Positions 44,006 through 53,270 of a stretch of 64,000 bases of DNA are shown one piece after another (the stretch's first letter is position 1; each line of letters starts with the position of its first letter). The DNA comes from Brachionus manjavacas (lineage: Eukaryota; Rotifera; Eurotatoria; Ploima; Brachionidae). The notes under the pieces are model-generated. The model was given only the letters and a program-made list of their open reading frames with translations. It did not search any database and was not told the origin of the DNA. The stretch is from positions 1,004,501 through 1,068,500 of the forward strand of contig JAHQIY010000021.1 in NCBI GenBank assembly GCA_019054805.1. Direction: 5' to 3'. The position numbers were made by a program, and so were the translations under genes.

Positions 44006-46225
44006 ATGTCTAATAAAATTAGCCACAATTTAATTATAAACGGTATGCATTGTGCGGCGTGCAGTAGTGCGGTAGAGCGTGCCGTTAAAAAATTAGATAA
44101 CGTGCAAGATGTTAGCGTTAATTTGCTTACCAAAAAAGCCGTAGTAGTTGGCAATGCTAAATTAAATATTAAACATGTAAAACAAGCAATTGTTAAAGCA
44201 GGTTTTGAAGTTGTAGATGCTAATGTTAATATACAACAACTTAACCAAAGCAATAAGTATACAGTTGTTTCTGCTTTAGTTTTTGGCACCATTTTAATGT
44301 ATATAGGTATGGCTTTTGTACATGCTTGGCCTTTGCCTAATATTTTTAGTAAAGATACACAAGATTATCAGCTTTATGCTAGTATTCAGTTGCCGTTATC
44401 TATTATTGTAATGATTATTTGTAATAAGTTTTATGTTAGTGGTTTTAAAAACTTGGTGTTGTTATCTCCTAATATGGATAGTTTAATTAGCATAGGTACT
44501 ATGTCTGCATTTTTATATAGTTGCTATAACCTATATATTGGTATTACTAAAAACGATTTTTTAATACTGCAAGATTTATACTTTACCAGCGTAGGCGTTA
44601 TTTTAGGTTTAGTTACTTTGGGTAAATATATAGAAGACAAAGGCAAGCGTGGGGCTTCTAGTGCATTGCAAAAGTTATCGCAATTGGTTCCTTTTAAGGC
44701 TATAGTGTTGCAAAACAACAACCAAGTAGAAATTGATACCGCTAATTTACAAATAGGCGATGTAGTATTAGTTAAGCCAGGTAGCGTAGTGCCAGTAGAT
44801 GGTATATTGCTAAGTGATAACGCTTTGTTAAACGAAAGCTTACTTACCGGCGAAAGTTTACCTGTAGAAAAAAATAAAAACGATGAAGTAATTGCGGGTT
44901 CGTTTAACAGTAGCAACGCTTTTACTTTTAGCGTAACCAAACTACAACACAATACTTTTATTGCTAAATTAATACAGCTAGTAGAAACTGCACAATTACA
45001 AAAACCCAACATTGTTAAATTAGCAGATAACATTACCAAAGTATTTGTGCCCACTGTTATTGCTATTGCCACACTAAGTTTTATAATATGGATGCTAGTA
45101 GGTGCAGAATTAGGTTTTGCTTTAAAAATTTTTGTAGCAATACTAGTTATAGCCTGCCCCTGTGCTTTAGGGTTGGCTACGCCTAGTGCTATTATGGTGG
45201 CAACATCGGTAGCGGCAAGCAAGGGTGTGGTTATTAAAAGCGGTTTAGTGTTAGAGGCTTTAAGTAAAATTAATGTTATAGCCCTAGATAAAACCGGCAC
45301 TATTACAAAAGGTATGCCTACAGTTAGTAGCGTAATTCCCGCAAATAATTGTAGTGCTAACTTGCTTATAGAAATTACCGCTAGTTTAGAAAGTTTAAGT
45401 AATCATCCTATAGCGCATGCAATTGTAGAATACGCCAAAGCCAATAATATTGCTTATAATAATGCTACTAATTTTGTTAATTATTCTGGCAAAGGCTTAA
45501 CCGCCACTTACAACAATAAAACCGCTATAGTGGGTAAAAAATTAATTATAGAAAATAATATACCAATACCAAGCAACTTACTAAATAGCCAACAAGAACT
45601 AACAAAACAAGGTAAAATTGTGGTATTTGTGGCTTATAATAACAGTGTAATAGGTTTAATTAGCATTGCAGATGATATTAAAGATAGCAGTATTACTGCA
45701 TTTAAAGGTTTTAACCTACTTAATTTAAAAACCGTAATGCTAACGGGCGATAACCACAACACCGCTAACTACATTGCATCTAAAGTTGGGGTAAAAAGCT
45801 TTATAGCCAATATGTTGCCTGCAGATAAAACCCAAGCAATAGAAAATTACCAAACCAATGGGCAATCTGTAGCAATGGTAGGAGACGGCATTAACGACGC
45901 CGCCGCACTATCTAAAGCTAATGTAGGCATAGCAATTGGCAGTGGTGCAGATATAGCCATAGAAAGTGCCGATGTAGTGTTGGTTAATAATAATTTGTTA
46001 GATGTATTTTATTTAGTAAACCTAAGCAAGCTAACCTTTAAAACTATTAAACAAAACTTACTATGGGCGTTTTTGTATAATATAATTGGTATTCCTATTG
46101 CAGCAGGGGCTTTGTATTATTTTACAGAATGGACCCTAAGCCCTATATTTGCATCTTTTGCTATGTCGGCTAGTTCTATAAGTGTGTTGCTAAACGCTTT
46201 TAAGCTTAAATACTACTTAAGCTAA
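44006..46225 (+). CDS. copA: Copper-exporting P1B-type ATPase
   Basis: 739 residues. One N-terminal HMA domain with NGMHCAACSSAVERAV, then eight membrane helices. The CPC ion motif is CPCALGLATPSA in helix 6; the phosphorylated residue is Asp428 in DKTGTITKG; the actuator has LTGESLPVEK; the nucleotide domain has SNHPIAHAI; the hinge is VGDGINDAAALSKANVG. The pattern is that of Cu(I) exporters (CopA/ATP7). It is co-transcribed with copZ. Its 3' end overlaps that of rsmE on the other strand by nine bases. Confidence 0.95.
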   Translation: MSNKISHNLIINGMHCAACSSAVERAVKKLDNVQDVSVNLLTKKAVVVGNAKLNIKHVKQAIVKAGFEVVDANVNIQQLNQSNKYTVVSALVFGTILMYIGMAFVHAWPLPNIFSKDTQDYQLYASIQLPLSIIVMIICNKFYVSGFKNLVLLSPNMDSLISIGTMSAFLYSCYNLYIGITKNDFLILQDLYFTSVGVILGLVTLGKYIEDKGKRGASSALQKLSQLVPFKAIVLQNNNQVEIDTANLQIGDVVLVKPGSVVPVDGILLSDNALLNESLLTGESLPVEKNKNDEVIAGSFNSSNAFTFSVTKLQHNTFIAKLIQLVETAQLQKPNIVKLADNITKVFVPTVIAIATLSFIIWMLVGAELGFALKIFVAILVIACPCALGLATPSAIMVATSVAASKGVVIKSGLVLEALSKINVIALDKTGTITKGMPTVSSVIPANNCSANLLIEITASLESLSNHPIAHAIVEYAKANNIAYNNATNFVNYSGKGLTATYNNKTAIVGKKLIIENNIPIPSNLLNSQQELTKQGKIVVFVAYNNSVIGLISIADDIKDSSITAFKGFNLLNLKTVMLTGDNHNTANYIASKVGVKSFIANMLPADKTQAIENYQTNGQSVAMVGDGINDAAALSKANVGIAIGSGADIAIESADVVLVNNNLLDVFYLVNLSKLTFKTIKQNLLWAFLYNIIGIPIAAGALYYFTEWTLSPIFASFAMSASSISVLLNAFKLKYYLS

Positions 46226-46942
46226 ATTGCCAATTAAATTTTGCAAAGTTACTACCGCGGCTACTGCTGCAGTTTCGGCTTTTAGTACATTGGTTTTTAA
46301 ATATACTTTAGTTACATTGGGGCTATTGCTTAGTAGTTGTTTTTCTGCTGGGCTAAAGCCACCTTCTGGCCCTATAATAATATTATAGTTTTGCTTGGGA
46401 GTTATTTGTAGATTAGCTAGGTTTTTCCCGGTTAAATCTTCGTTTAACCAAAGTATATTGTTATGGTTATTTATAAAATTAGTTAACAATACTGCCGGTA
46501 GCACATTGGGTATATCTAAGCGTTTGCACTGCTGTGTGGCGTTAACAATTTTTGCAGTTATTTTGCTAGGTATTAACGGTTTATTTACCGTATGTTGCGT
46601 TATAATGTTGCATAGAGTGTTTATACCTAGTTCGGTAGCTTTTTCTAGTAAAAAGCTGGTTGCTTCTTGCTTTAACGGGGCATAAAACAAACCTAGCGTA
46701 ACCAAAGGAGCAGTATAGCTTTGTATTAAGTGTTGCTTTTGGGCTATTATTTTACTTTTGCTAATTTGTGTTATTGTATATAGCCATTCGCCATTGGTGT
46801 TAAACAATGTTATGTTGTTATTTATTTGTGCTTTAATAACTTTTAGTAAATGATGATGCACAGTTTCGGGTACTTGTACCGTATTGCTAAAGTTAAATTG
46901 CAAATTAACGTGGTATCTAGATTTTATTTTATAGCTAGCCAT
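46217..46942 (-). CDS. rsmE: 16S rRNA m3U1498 methyltransferase RsmE
   Basis: A SPOUT-class methyltransferase. Start chosen at ATG 46942 (MASYKIKSRYHVNLQF), giving 241 residues, the normal size; the longer reading frame to 47008 would overlap ubiA and begins with unrelated hydrophobic residues. The knot region shows IIGPEGGFSPAEKQLL and VYLKTNVLKAETAAVAAV, both diagnostic. An N-terminal PUA-like part covers residues 1-70. It is divergent from ubiA (55 bp). Confidence 0.93.
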   Translation of the reverse strand: MASYKIKSRYHVNLQFNFSNTVQVPETVHHHLLKVIKAQINNNITLFNTNGEWLYTITQISKSKIIAQKQHLIQSYTAPLVTLGLFYAPLKQEATSFLLEKATELGINTLCNIITQHTVNKPLIPSKITAKIVNATQQCKRLDIPNVLPAVLLTNFINNHNNILWLNEDLTGKNLANLQITPKQNYNIIIGPEGGFSPAEKQLLSNSPNVTKVYLKTNVLKAETAAVAAVVTLQNLIGNLA

Positions 46943-46997
46943 AATTTTTGATATATAATTAATATAAATAATAATTTTATAAACCACGGTTACTACA

Positions 46998-47879
46998 ATG
47001 CTATACAAATTACAGCAATACTACTTATTACTACGCCTAAATACTGTTAACCGAGTAGGCTTATTATTAATACCTACCTTAATATCTTTAGAACTAAACC
47101 GTTACATTTATAATATAAAGTTTACCACAACTATAGCAATGTACTATATAGTTTTTGTTGTTGGTGCAGTTTTAATGCGATCTTTTGGCTGTATTATTAA
47201 CGATTATTTTGATAAAAACTTAGACAAACAAGTTGCCAGAACCAAAACCAGACCCCTAGCCCTAGGCAGTGTTACTACCGCACAAGCTTTTATATTGCTA
47301 GTAATTATAGGGTTAATAAGTTTGTGGTTATTACTTAAATTACCACAAAGTGCCATTGTGGTTGGCTTGTTATCTTTAGTGGTGGTGGTGGTTTATCCGT
47401 TATCTAAAAGATTTTTTTATATTCCGCAATTAATTTTAGGCCTAGCATTTAATTGGGGCGTGCTAGTAAGTGCAGTTTTGTTTAGCCATTATATTAACGC
47501 ACTAAGTTGGTGGCTTTTTGTTGCTTTTGTTATAAATACTGTAATTTACGATACTATATACGCCTACCAAGATTACGCCGATGATGTTAAATTAAATGTA
47601 TATTCGTTTACTAAAATACTAAAAAACAATTTTAAACCACTATTTGTGGCGTTGTATGTGGTAATGTTTGCCATATTAGTATACATAGCTTTTAGTGTAG
47701 GTATAAATTATAAATACATTTTTGCGTTGGGTATTGCAACTATGTATATGATTTATTTACTAATAATTTTAAATGTTAATAATTTACAGATGTGCTATAA
47801 TTTTTTTAAAGCAAATGTTGGGTATCAATTTGTTATTTTTGGTATATTTTTTATACATAACTTGCAATTAATAGGCTAA
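46998..47879 (+). CDS. ubiA: 4-hydroxybenzoate polyprenyltransferase
   Basis: Attaches the polyprenyl tail to 4-hydroxybenzoate in ubiquinone synthesis. 293 residues, about nine membrane helices. The first Asp-rich motif is INDYFDKNLD with the following ARTKTRPLALG; the second is YDTIYAYQDYADD, with the FTKIL region after it. ubiD starts three bases after the stop, so the pair is an operon. Confidence 0.95.
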   Translation: MLYKLQQYYLLLRLNTVNRVGLLLIPTLISLELNRYIYNIKFTTTIAMYYIVFVVGAVLMRSFGCIINDYFDKNLDKQVARTKTRPLALGSVTTAQAFILLVIIGLISLWLLLKLPQSAIVVGLLSLVVVVVYPLSKRFFYIPQLILGLAFNWGVLVSAVLFSHYINALSWWLFVAFVINTVIYDTIYAYQDYADDVKLNVYSFTKILKNNFKPLFVALYVVMFAILVYIAFSVGINYKYIFALGIATMYMIYLLIILNVNNLQMCYNFFKANVGYQFVIFGIFFIHNLQLIG

Positions 47880-47882
47880 ACC

Positions 47883-49382
47883 ATGCAAACTTTACAAAGT
47901 TTTTTACAAATGCTACAGCAAAAGCAAATGCTAATTACAACTAATGTTAAAATTAGCACTAATTTACAATTAACCGAAATTGCTAATCAGTTAATAGCCA
48001 AGCAAGGCCCTGCAATGTTGTGTACCAATATAGTTAACGAAAACAACATTAACATACCAATACCAGCTTTAATAAATTTGTTTGGCACCAAACAACGCAT
48101 AGCCCTAGGGCTTGGTATACAAACTAACGAATTTACTAAACTAGGGCAAGAACTAGCCTTTTTGCGTAATCCTACGCCACCAAAAAATTTTAAAGATGCC
48201 TTAAATTATTTGCCTATAATAAAAAAAGTTTTAAAAATGTCGCCTAATATAATATCTGGCGGGGCGTATAGTCAGCAACAAGTATTTACAAACCAACAAG
48301 TAAATTTAGATGATTTACCAATACAAACCTGTTGGCCTAACGAACCCGCTCCGCTAGTTACATGGGGCGTAGTAATAACCAAAGGGCCAACCAAAAATAC
48401 TAAAGCAGAAGAAAGTATAGACGACTATAACATGGGTATTTACCGCATGCAAAAGCTTGGTAAAAATAGCCTAATTATGCGTTGGCTAGCACACAGAGGC
48501 GGCGCCCAACAGTTTAAGCGTTGGCAACAAGCTAACCCTAATGTAGATATGCCGATTTGTGTGGCTATTGGTTTGCCGGCTAATGTTTTGTTAGCAGGGG
48601 TTTTGCCTTTGCCTGAAAATGTATCGGAATACAAGTTTGCAGGTTTGCTAGCCAACAAAAAAGTAGATTTAGTTAAAGCCAAAACTAATGATTTACTAGT
48701 ACCAGCCAATGCAGAAATTATTTTAGAAGGCGTTATAAAAGCTAGCCAAACCGCTAAAGAAGGCCCCTACGGCGACCACACTGGTTATTATAACGAAGTA
48801 GATGAGTTTCCGGTGTTTAAAGTAAATGCTATTACCATGGCAAAAAAGCCCGTTTATTTAACCACCCATACCGGCAGACCAATGGACGAACCCGCAGTAC
48901 TGGGCGAGGCTTTAAACGATGTATTAGTGCCTTTGCTTAAAGCACAGTTTCCAGAGATTGTGGATTTTTATTTGCATCCGCATGGGTGTTCGTATCGTAT
49001 TGCGTTTGTTAGTATTAACAAAAGTTATGCAGGGCATGCAAAACGCATTATGTTTGGCGTGTGGAGTTTTTTACGCCAATTTATGTATACTAAGTTTGTG
49101 TATGTATTTAACCACAACATAAATATTAGAGACATTAACGATGTTTTATGGGCGTTATCTACCAATGTAGACCCCGCCAGAGACACGGTTTTAATAGAAA
49201 ACACGCCTATAGATTATTTAGATTTTGCATCGCCACATAGTGGGTTGGGCAGTAAAATGGGCATAGACGCCACCGCAAAAATACCGCCAGAAACCAACCG
49301 AGAATGGGGCAGAGAATTGCATATGGACGCCAAAACCAAACAAGAAGTAGAAGACCTGCTAAACCAAATTTTTAAGGGTTAG
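47883..49382 (+). CDS. ubiD: UbiD-family 3-polyprenyl-4-hydroxybenzoate decarboxylase
   Basis: 499 residues. A prenylated-FMN decarboxylase that acts right after UbiA in ubiquinone synthesis. Typical stretches: MGIYRMQKLGKNSLIMRWL, with the R-x-Q/MRW prFMN contact region, EGPYGDHTGYYNE with the catalytic Glu region, and VLWALSTNVDPARDT. The UbiX flavin prenyltransferase that makes the cofactor is not in this window. It ends at 49382, directly abutting the stop of the convergent gene at 49383. Confidence 0.95.
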   Translation: MQTLQSFLQMLQQKQMLITTNVKISTNLQLTEIANQLIAKQGPAMLCTNIVNENNINIPIPALINLFGTKQRIALGLGIQTNEFTKLGQELAFLRNPTPPKNFKDALNYLPIIKKVLKMSPNIISGGAYSQQQVFTNQQVNLDDLPIQTCWPNEPAPLVTWGVVITKGPTKNTKAEESIDDYNMGIYRMQKLGKNSLIMRWLAHRGGAQQFKRWQQANPNVDMPICVAIGLPANVLLAGVLPLPENVSEYKFAGLLANKKVDLVKAKTNDLLVPANAEIILEGVIKASQTAKEGPYGDHTGYYNEVDEFPVFKVNAITMAKKPVYLTTHTGRPMDEPAVLGEALNDVLVPLLKAQFPEIVDFYLHPHGCSYRIAFVSINKSYAGHAKRIMFGVWSFLRQFMYTKFVYVFNHNINIRDINDVLWALSTNVDPARDTVLIENTPIDYLDFASPHSGLGSKMGIDATAKIPPETNREWGRELHMDAKTKQEVEDLLNQIFKG

Positions 49383-50813
49383 TTAGTCTTGGTTTTTAGT
49401 ATAAATATTGCCAGCTTTTACATTGTTGTTACTTTTGTTGTTGCGTAAAAAACTACGTGGTTTTAAGTATTCTTTAGTTAGTTCTAATAATACTTTATCT
49501 TTAAGTTGGCTTGTAGGATTATCTTTTGTTGTGTTAGGTATTAAAACATCTAGTATACCTTTTGCAGCTCCTAGTTTTTTAGATAAATCTTTATATTCTC
49601 TGCTAATATTTAGGTTATCGTTACTGCGTAGTTGAAAAACAGTAAGTAAATAGATACACATAGCATTAATAGGTAAAATATGCCACCAATTAGGGTTATC
49701 TTTAAAGCAAAAAAATACCCCAATGTTTAAGAGTATTAACCCTAATAATCCCCAACGAAAAAAATTAAAACCTGTTTTTGCTTGCTTATCGTATTCGGTA
49801 TCTAATTCTTTAAAATATTCTATAAATTCATTTGTGCAGGTTAAGTTATATATATTGTTAAGACTTTGTTTAGTTTCATCTTCTCTTTGTTTAAGCTTGT
49901 CTTCTTGCTCTTTCTTTGTTTTTTCAATTTCATTTACTTTATTTACGACTTCCTTTTCTAATGCTGTTACTTTATTGTTAAATTCCTCTGTTAATTCTGT
50001 TATTGTGTTATTAAAACCTTCTGTTGCTTTGTGTATTTTATAATCATTATTTATCCTATCAAACTCATGCTTATAGTCTGTTATATCCCAAAACAAATAT
50101 CCTATTACTGCTGGTATATTAGTGTTTTCTTTTATATTCTTTTTTCTTACTGTATGTTTACCGTGTATACATAGAGAATAAAAATTTAATATTGATTTTG
50201 CTATAGAGTTTATTGTATTTTTTATTATTTGAATATCATTATCACTGCTAATATACGCAACCCCAACATTATAATCTTGATTTTCATCTAGTTTAGCAAC
50301 CCTAATTTCTTTTATATAGGGTTTTAATTTATTAATATCTTTGTCTAGATCAAGTAGTATATTTTTTAATTCTTTATTGTTGTGGTGGGTATTATTAGTT
50401 AACATAACTTTTTTTACGGAAACTATTTTTTCGCGTAATTTTTTAATCTTATCATCCTTATTTACGTCTGTAAAAGTAATGTCTTCAAAAGTAATGTCTA
50501 CATAAAACTCGTATGCTAATTCTAATAATTGTAATGAATGCGTTGGCGATGATTGGTACACGCTAATGTTTTTTAAAGGTAAAGATAAATAATCTAAAAA
50601 ATGATTGGTTATGTTAATAGGCAGTGTTGTATAAGCTAGTTTGTTTATTGTAAATAGTTGTAGTAACGCAAGTAATACGTTTTTTGTTTCTGCGTCTTTA
50701 ATTGCTTGTATTTGGCTATCAATATCAAGACTACGTCCGCCAATATCTATTTCTATTTTATCTTTATCTTTATCTTTATCTTTATCTTTATCTATTATAT
50801 CTTTTTGTACCAT
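49383..50813 (-). CDS. Coiled-coil membrane protein, unknown, with Asp-Lys repeat
   Basis: 476 residues, no family recognised. The N-terminus has six DK dipeptides from a GATAAA microsatellite. Residues about 20-230 look globular. About 255-335 is a strong coiled coil (repeated EEFNNKVTALEKEVVNKVNE type heptads, rich in K, E, Q). A membrane hairpin follows: GLLGLILLNIGVFFCF and INAMCIYLLTVFQL. The last 85 residues are polar. Lys/Asp/Glu-rich composition differs from the Asn/Tyr-rich style of neighbours, so it may be an accessory gene. It starts 13 bp after the dCMP deaminase stop, so the two are likely co-transcribed. Confidence 0.75.
   Translation of the reverse strand: MVQKDIIDKDKDKDKDKDKIEIDIGGRSLDIDSQIQAIKDAETKNVLLALLQLFTINKLAYTTLPINITNHFLDYLSLPLKNISVYQSSPTHSLQLLELAYEFYVDITFEDITFTDVNKDDKIKKLREKIVSVKKVMLTNNTHHNNKELKNILLDLDKDINKLKPYIKEIRVAKLDENQDYNVGVAYISSDNDIQIIKNTINSIAKSILNFYSLCIHGKHTVRKKNIKENTNIPAVIGYLFWDITDYKHEFDRINNDYKIHKATEGFNNTITELTEEFNNKVTALEKEVVNKVNEIEKTKKEQEDKLKQREDETKQSLNNIYNLTCTNEFIEYFKELDTEYDKQAKTGFNFFRWGLLGLILLNIGVFFCFKDNPNWWHILPINAMCIYLLTVFQLRSNDNLNISREYKDLSKKLGAAKGILDVLIPNTTKDNPTSQLKDKVLLELTKEYLKPRSFLRNNKSNNNVKAGNIYTKNQD
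50757..50792. repeat. Hexanucleotide microsatellite (TTTATC)6
   Basis: Six perfect TTTATC units, read as GATAAA (Asp-Lys) in the minus-strand gene 49383-50813, near its start. Slippage would change the length of the N-terminus by two residues per unit without changing the frame. Confidence 0.95.
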
Positions 50814-50826
50814 AACTTGTTGCCTT

Positions 50827-51294
50827 TTAGTAAGTAGGGGGAGTTGGGGTTTTTATTATTAGTTGTATGTTTAGCTGGTTAAACAGGGCTTTGGTGCTTT
50901 GGCTGGCTTGGTAATCTGCTTGGGCTACCACTTTGGTTATACCAACCGCCGCTATGCTATTAGCACAATTTATACACGGCACCATACTACAATACATGGT
51001 TGCTTGGTTTATTGCTACCCCATATTTGGCTGCGTATAGTATTGCGTTGGCTTCGGCATGTATGGTGCGTTGGCAGTGTTGTTTTTGCGTGCCGTCTTCG
51101 TATATTACGGTGCGTAATAAATGCCCTGCACTGTAGCAATCTGGCAAACCTGCAGGGGCACCAACGTAACCTGTACTTAGTATGCGGTTATCTTTTACTA
51201 TTACTGCACCGCTTTGGCCGCGGTTGCATCCGGCTCTGGTTGCCACGGCCTGAACTATGTTTAAAAAGTAATCATCCCAATTTGGTTTGCCCAT
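50827..51294 (-). CDS. dCMP deaminase (ComEB-like)
   Basis: 155 residues. A zinc cytidine/deoxycytidylate deaminase giving dUMP for thymidylate synthesis. The zinc and catalytic residues are His79-Ala-Glu81 (RTIHAEANAIL) and Cys107, Cys110 (MVPCINCANSI). The N-terminal MGKPNWDDYFLNIVQAVATRAGC and KDNRILSTGYVGAPAG stretches are typical of dCMP deaminases rather than tRNA adenosine deaminases. A lipoprotein gene lies 21 bp upstream and the coiled-coil gene 13 bp downstream. Confidence 0.92.
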   Translation of the reverse strand: MGKPNWDDYFLNIVQAVATRAGCNRGQSGAVIVKDNRILSTGYVGAPAGLPDCYSAGHLLRTVIYEDGTQKQHCQRTIHAEANAILYAAKYGVAINQATMYCSMVPCINCANSIAAVGITKVVAQADYQASQSTKALFNQLNIQLIIKTPTPPTY

Positions 51295-51315
51295 TGTATT
51301 ATTGCCTTTTTTAAA

Positions 51316-51909
51316 TTAATATTGTTGATTTATTTGTATTCCGCTTAGTAGTTCTATATTGTTGTAATCTGCTAAGGCAAATACACTGTTTATTTTTATA
51401 GTTTGGCTACTAACATTTATACTGCCTTGCTTAGGCAACTTTATATTAATACTTAAATTTTGCTGGCTTATAATACTATTGCTTGCCGTGTTGTTTAATA
51501 CCACAAAAAACGGTATTGTTACTGTATTATTATCTAAATTATTTGTATTTGCCAACTTTGTTACTTTAAATTTAATTTTAAAGTTACTTTGTAGGTAAAT
51601 GTTTGGTTTGTAGTTTTTTAAAATTGCAATTTGTTTAGCATCTTGCGTAGTATTTTTACTGCTAAAAAGTAGTTCATCGGTTTGCCATTTACAACCACCA
51701 CTACTACCATACATTTCTATTAAATATACCGGCTTGTTGGTAGAATCTTTTATATAAATTTTATTTATATCTTTAATTTCTAGTGGCTTTAAACATGGTA
51801 AATATTCGGTATTTTTTTTAAGCTTAAATGTGTAATCTTGTATTGTTACTGTTTTAGCACACGCCGCTAAAAAAACCACCATTGTTATTAATATTGTTTT
51901 GTTAAGCAT
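51316..51909 (-). CDS. Predicted lipoprotein, unknown function
   Basis: 197 residues. The N-terminus KTILITMVVFLAACAK contains a good lipobox (LAAC, Cys17). The mature part has no recognised domain; it appears beta-rich (IKFKVTKLAN, VTIPFFVVLN, LSINIKLPKQGSINVSSQTI) and has four more cysteines in the first 100 residues. It is divergent from rnhA (69 bp) and upstream of the dCMP deaminase gene on the same strand. Confidence 0.7.
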   Translation of the reverse strand: MLNKTILITMVVFLAACAKTVTIQDYTFKLKKNTEYLPCLKPLEIKDINKIYIKDSTNKPVYLIEMYGSSGGCKWQTDELLFSSKNTTQDAKQIAILKNYKPNIYLQSNFKIKFKVTKLANTNNLDNNTVTIPFFVVLNNTASNSIISQQNLSINIKLPKQGSINVSSQTIKINSVFALADYNNIELLSGIQINQQY

Positions 51910-51978
51910 TTTGTAAACCTTGTGTTATAATATATCTTTTATATTTAAAAATTATACATTAATTTATTATTTTAAACA

Positions 51979-52452
51979 ATGCAAAACCCAAATATTACCA
52001 TTTATACAGACGGCGCCTGCAGTAACAACCCCGGTGCGGGCGGTATTGGTGCTGTGTTAATTTATAATCAAACTATTAAAGAAATTAGCGGGTTTGTGCC
52101 TTATACTACCAATAATCAAATGGAGCTACTAGCCTTAATTGTGGCCTTAGATAGCCTTAAAAAACCCTGCAATATACAACTTTTTTTAGATAGCAACTAC
52201 GTTAAAGATGGCATTACTAAATGGATTTTTGCTTGGAAAAAAAATAATTGGAAAAACAGCCAAAAACAACCAGTTAAAAATGTTAAGCTATGGCAACACT
52301 TAGATACTTTAACCGCAAAACATAACATTACTTATAATTGGGTAAAAGGGCACAGTGGCAACAAATACAACGAAATTGTAGATAACTTAGCCACGCAATC
52401 GGTAAAAAACCAGCAACCTTTATTGCAAAATTATTTGCATTTGCTAAGTTAA
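51979..52452 (+). CDS. rnhA: Ribonuclease HI
   Basis: Degrades the RNA strand of RNA-DNA hybrids. 157 residues with the complete DEDD active site: Asp11 (IYTDGACSNNPG), Glu49 (NNQMELLALI), Asp71 (LFLDSNYV) and Asp135 (NEIVDNLAT); the flexible His125 is in VKGHSGN. The basic handle KKNNWKNSQKQPVKN is also present, as in the bacterial HI type. Confidence 0.96.
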   Translation: MQNPNITIYTDGACSNNPGAGGIGAVLIYNQTIKEISGFVPYTTNNQMELLALIVALDSLKKPCNIQLFLDSNYVKDGITKWIFAWKKNNWKNSQKQPVKNVKLWQHLDTLTAKHNITYNWVKGHSGNKYNEIVDNLATQSVKNQQPLLQNYLHLLS

Positions 52453-52552
52453 TAAAATTTTATTGTGTTTTTGTACTTGCTATTAGTAAATTTAATAACT
52501 ATATTATATTATATATACATAAAATATTAATTTAATTAAAAGATTAATTTTA

Positions 52553-53164
52553 ATGGCTAACGTACAAAAATTTACAGTAGATGGTTCTTTGGTGGGCAAA
52601 TTTTTAGTTTCTACGCCTGCTATTGTAGATAATAGATTTTATAAATCGGTAATTTTAATTACTCATCATACGGCTAATGGGTCTATGGGTGTGGTGTTAA
52701 ATAAACCTTCGGCTCATACTTTTTTTCATATTTTAAAAAGCGTTAATCCAGATATTACTGCAGATAAACAAAAATTAGCAAATAATAAAATAAATATTGT
52801 GCTAGGCGGGCCTTATAGTTCTAACAATTTATTTATAGTACATAGTAACGATTATTTTGTAGAAGAAACTGTTAATTTAAATTCGTACCTAAGCCTTACT
52901 AACCAACCAAAAGTTGTTACAGATATTGCCACAGGTAATGGCCCTAGCAAATGCTTTATTGCAATTGGTTGTTGCAACTGGGAAGCCGGCCAACTAGAAG
53001 ACGAACTACTAGGAAACGACTGGGTTTTGTTTAACGATACAGAAAAAAGCCTGTTTAACTACAGTGGGTTAGATATGGCAATTATGCATTTTAATTTTAG
53101 TAAGTTTTTAGGAGTTAGCAATTATTCGTTATACTCTTTTAATAGTAATTATAAAATTAATTAA
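52553..53164 (+). CDS. UPF0301/YqgE (AlgH) family protein
   Basis: 203 residues. Family features: LVGKFLVSTPAIVDNRFYKSVILITHH at the start, GSMGVVLNKPSAH, VLGGPYSSNNLF and the conserved IGCCNWEAGQLEDELLGNDW near residues 141-160. The cellular function of YqgE is not established. It follows rnhA by 100 bp on the same strand. Confidence 0.9.
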   Translation: MANVQKFTVDGSLVGKFLVSTPAIVDNRFYKSVILITHHTANGSMGVVLNKPSAHTFFHILKSVNPDITADKQKLANNKINIVLGGPYSSNNLFIVHSNDYFVEETVNLNSYLSLTNQPKVVTDIATGNGPSKCFIAIGCCNWEAGQLEDELLGNDWVLFNDTEKSLFNYSGLDMAIMHFNFSKFLGVSNYSLYSFNSNYKIN

Positions 53165-53213
53165 TTAATGTGTTGATTTATATTTATTTTATATTAAACT
53201 ATATAGTATATAG

Positions 53214-53242
53214 TTGTTTATAGTGCATTTGTTGTGTATTAT
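53214..53242 (+). promoter_or_regulatory. Sigma70-type promoter for the outer-membrane protein gene
   Basis: TTGTTT (53214-53219) and TATTAT (53237-53242) with a 17-base spacer, giving a leader of about 20-25 nt before the ATG at 53271. A short dyad ACTATA-TAGTA-TATAGT (about 53199-53215) lies just upstream and overlaps the edge of the -35 box. Confidence 0.55.
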
Positions 53243-53270
53243 AATTTAAATTAATAATAAAGTTTTTAAA

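Noticed and set aside
44524-45300. 258-codon ORF antisense to copA
   Set aside because: The sense frame is a complete, motif-rich P-type ATPase; the antisense protein shows no domain and has no ribosome site.
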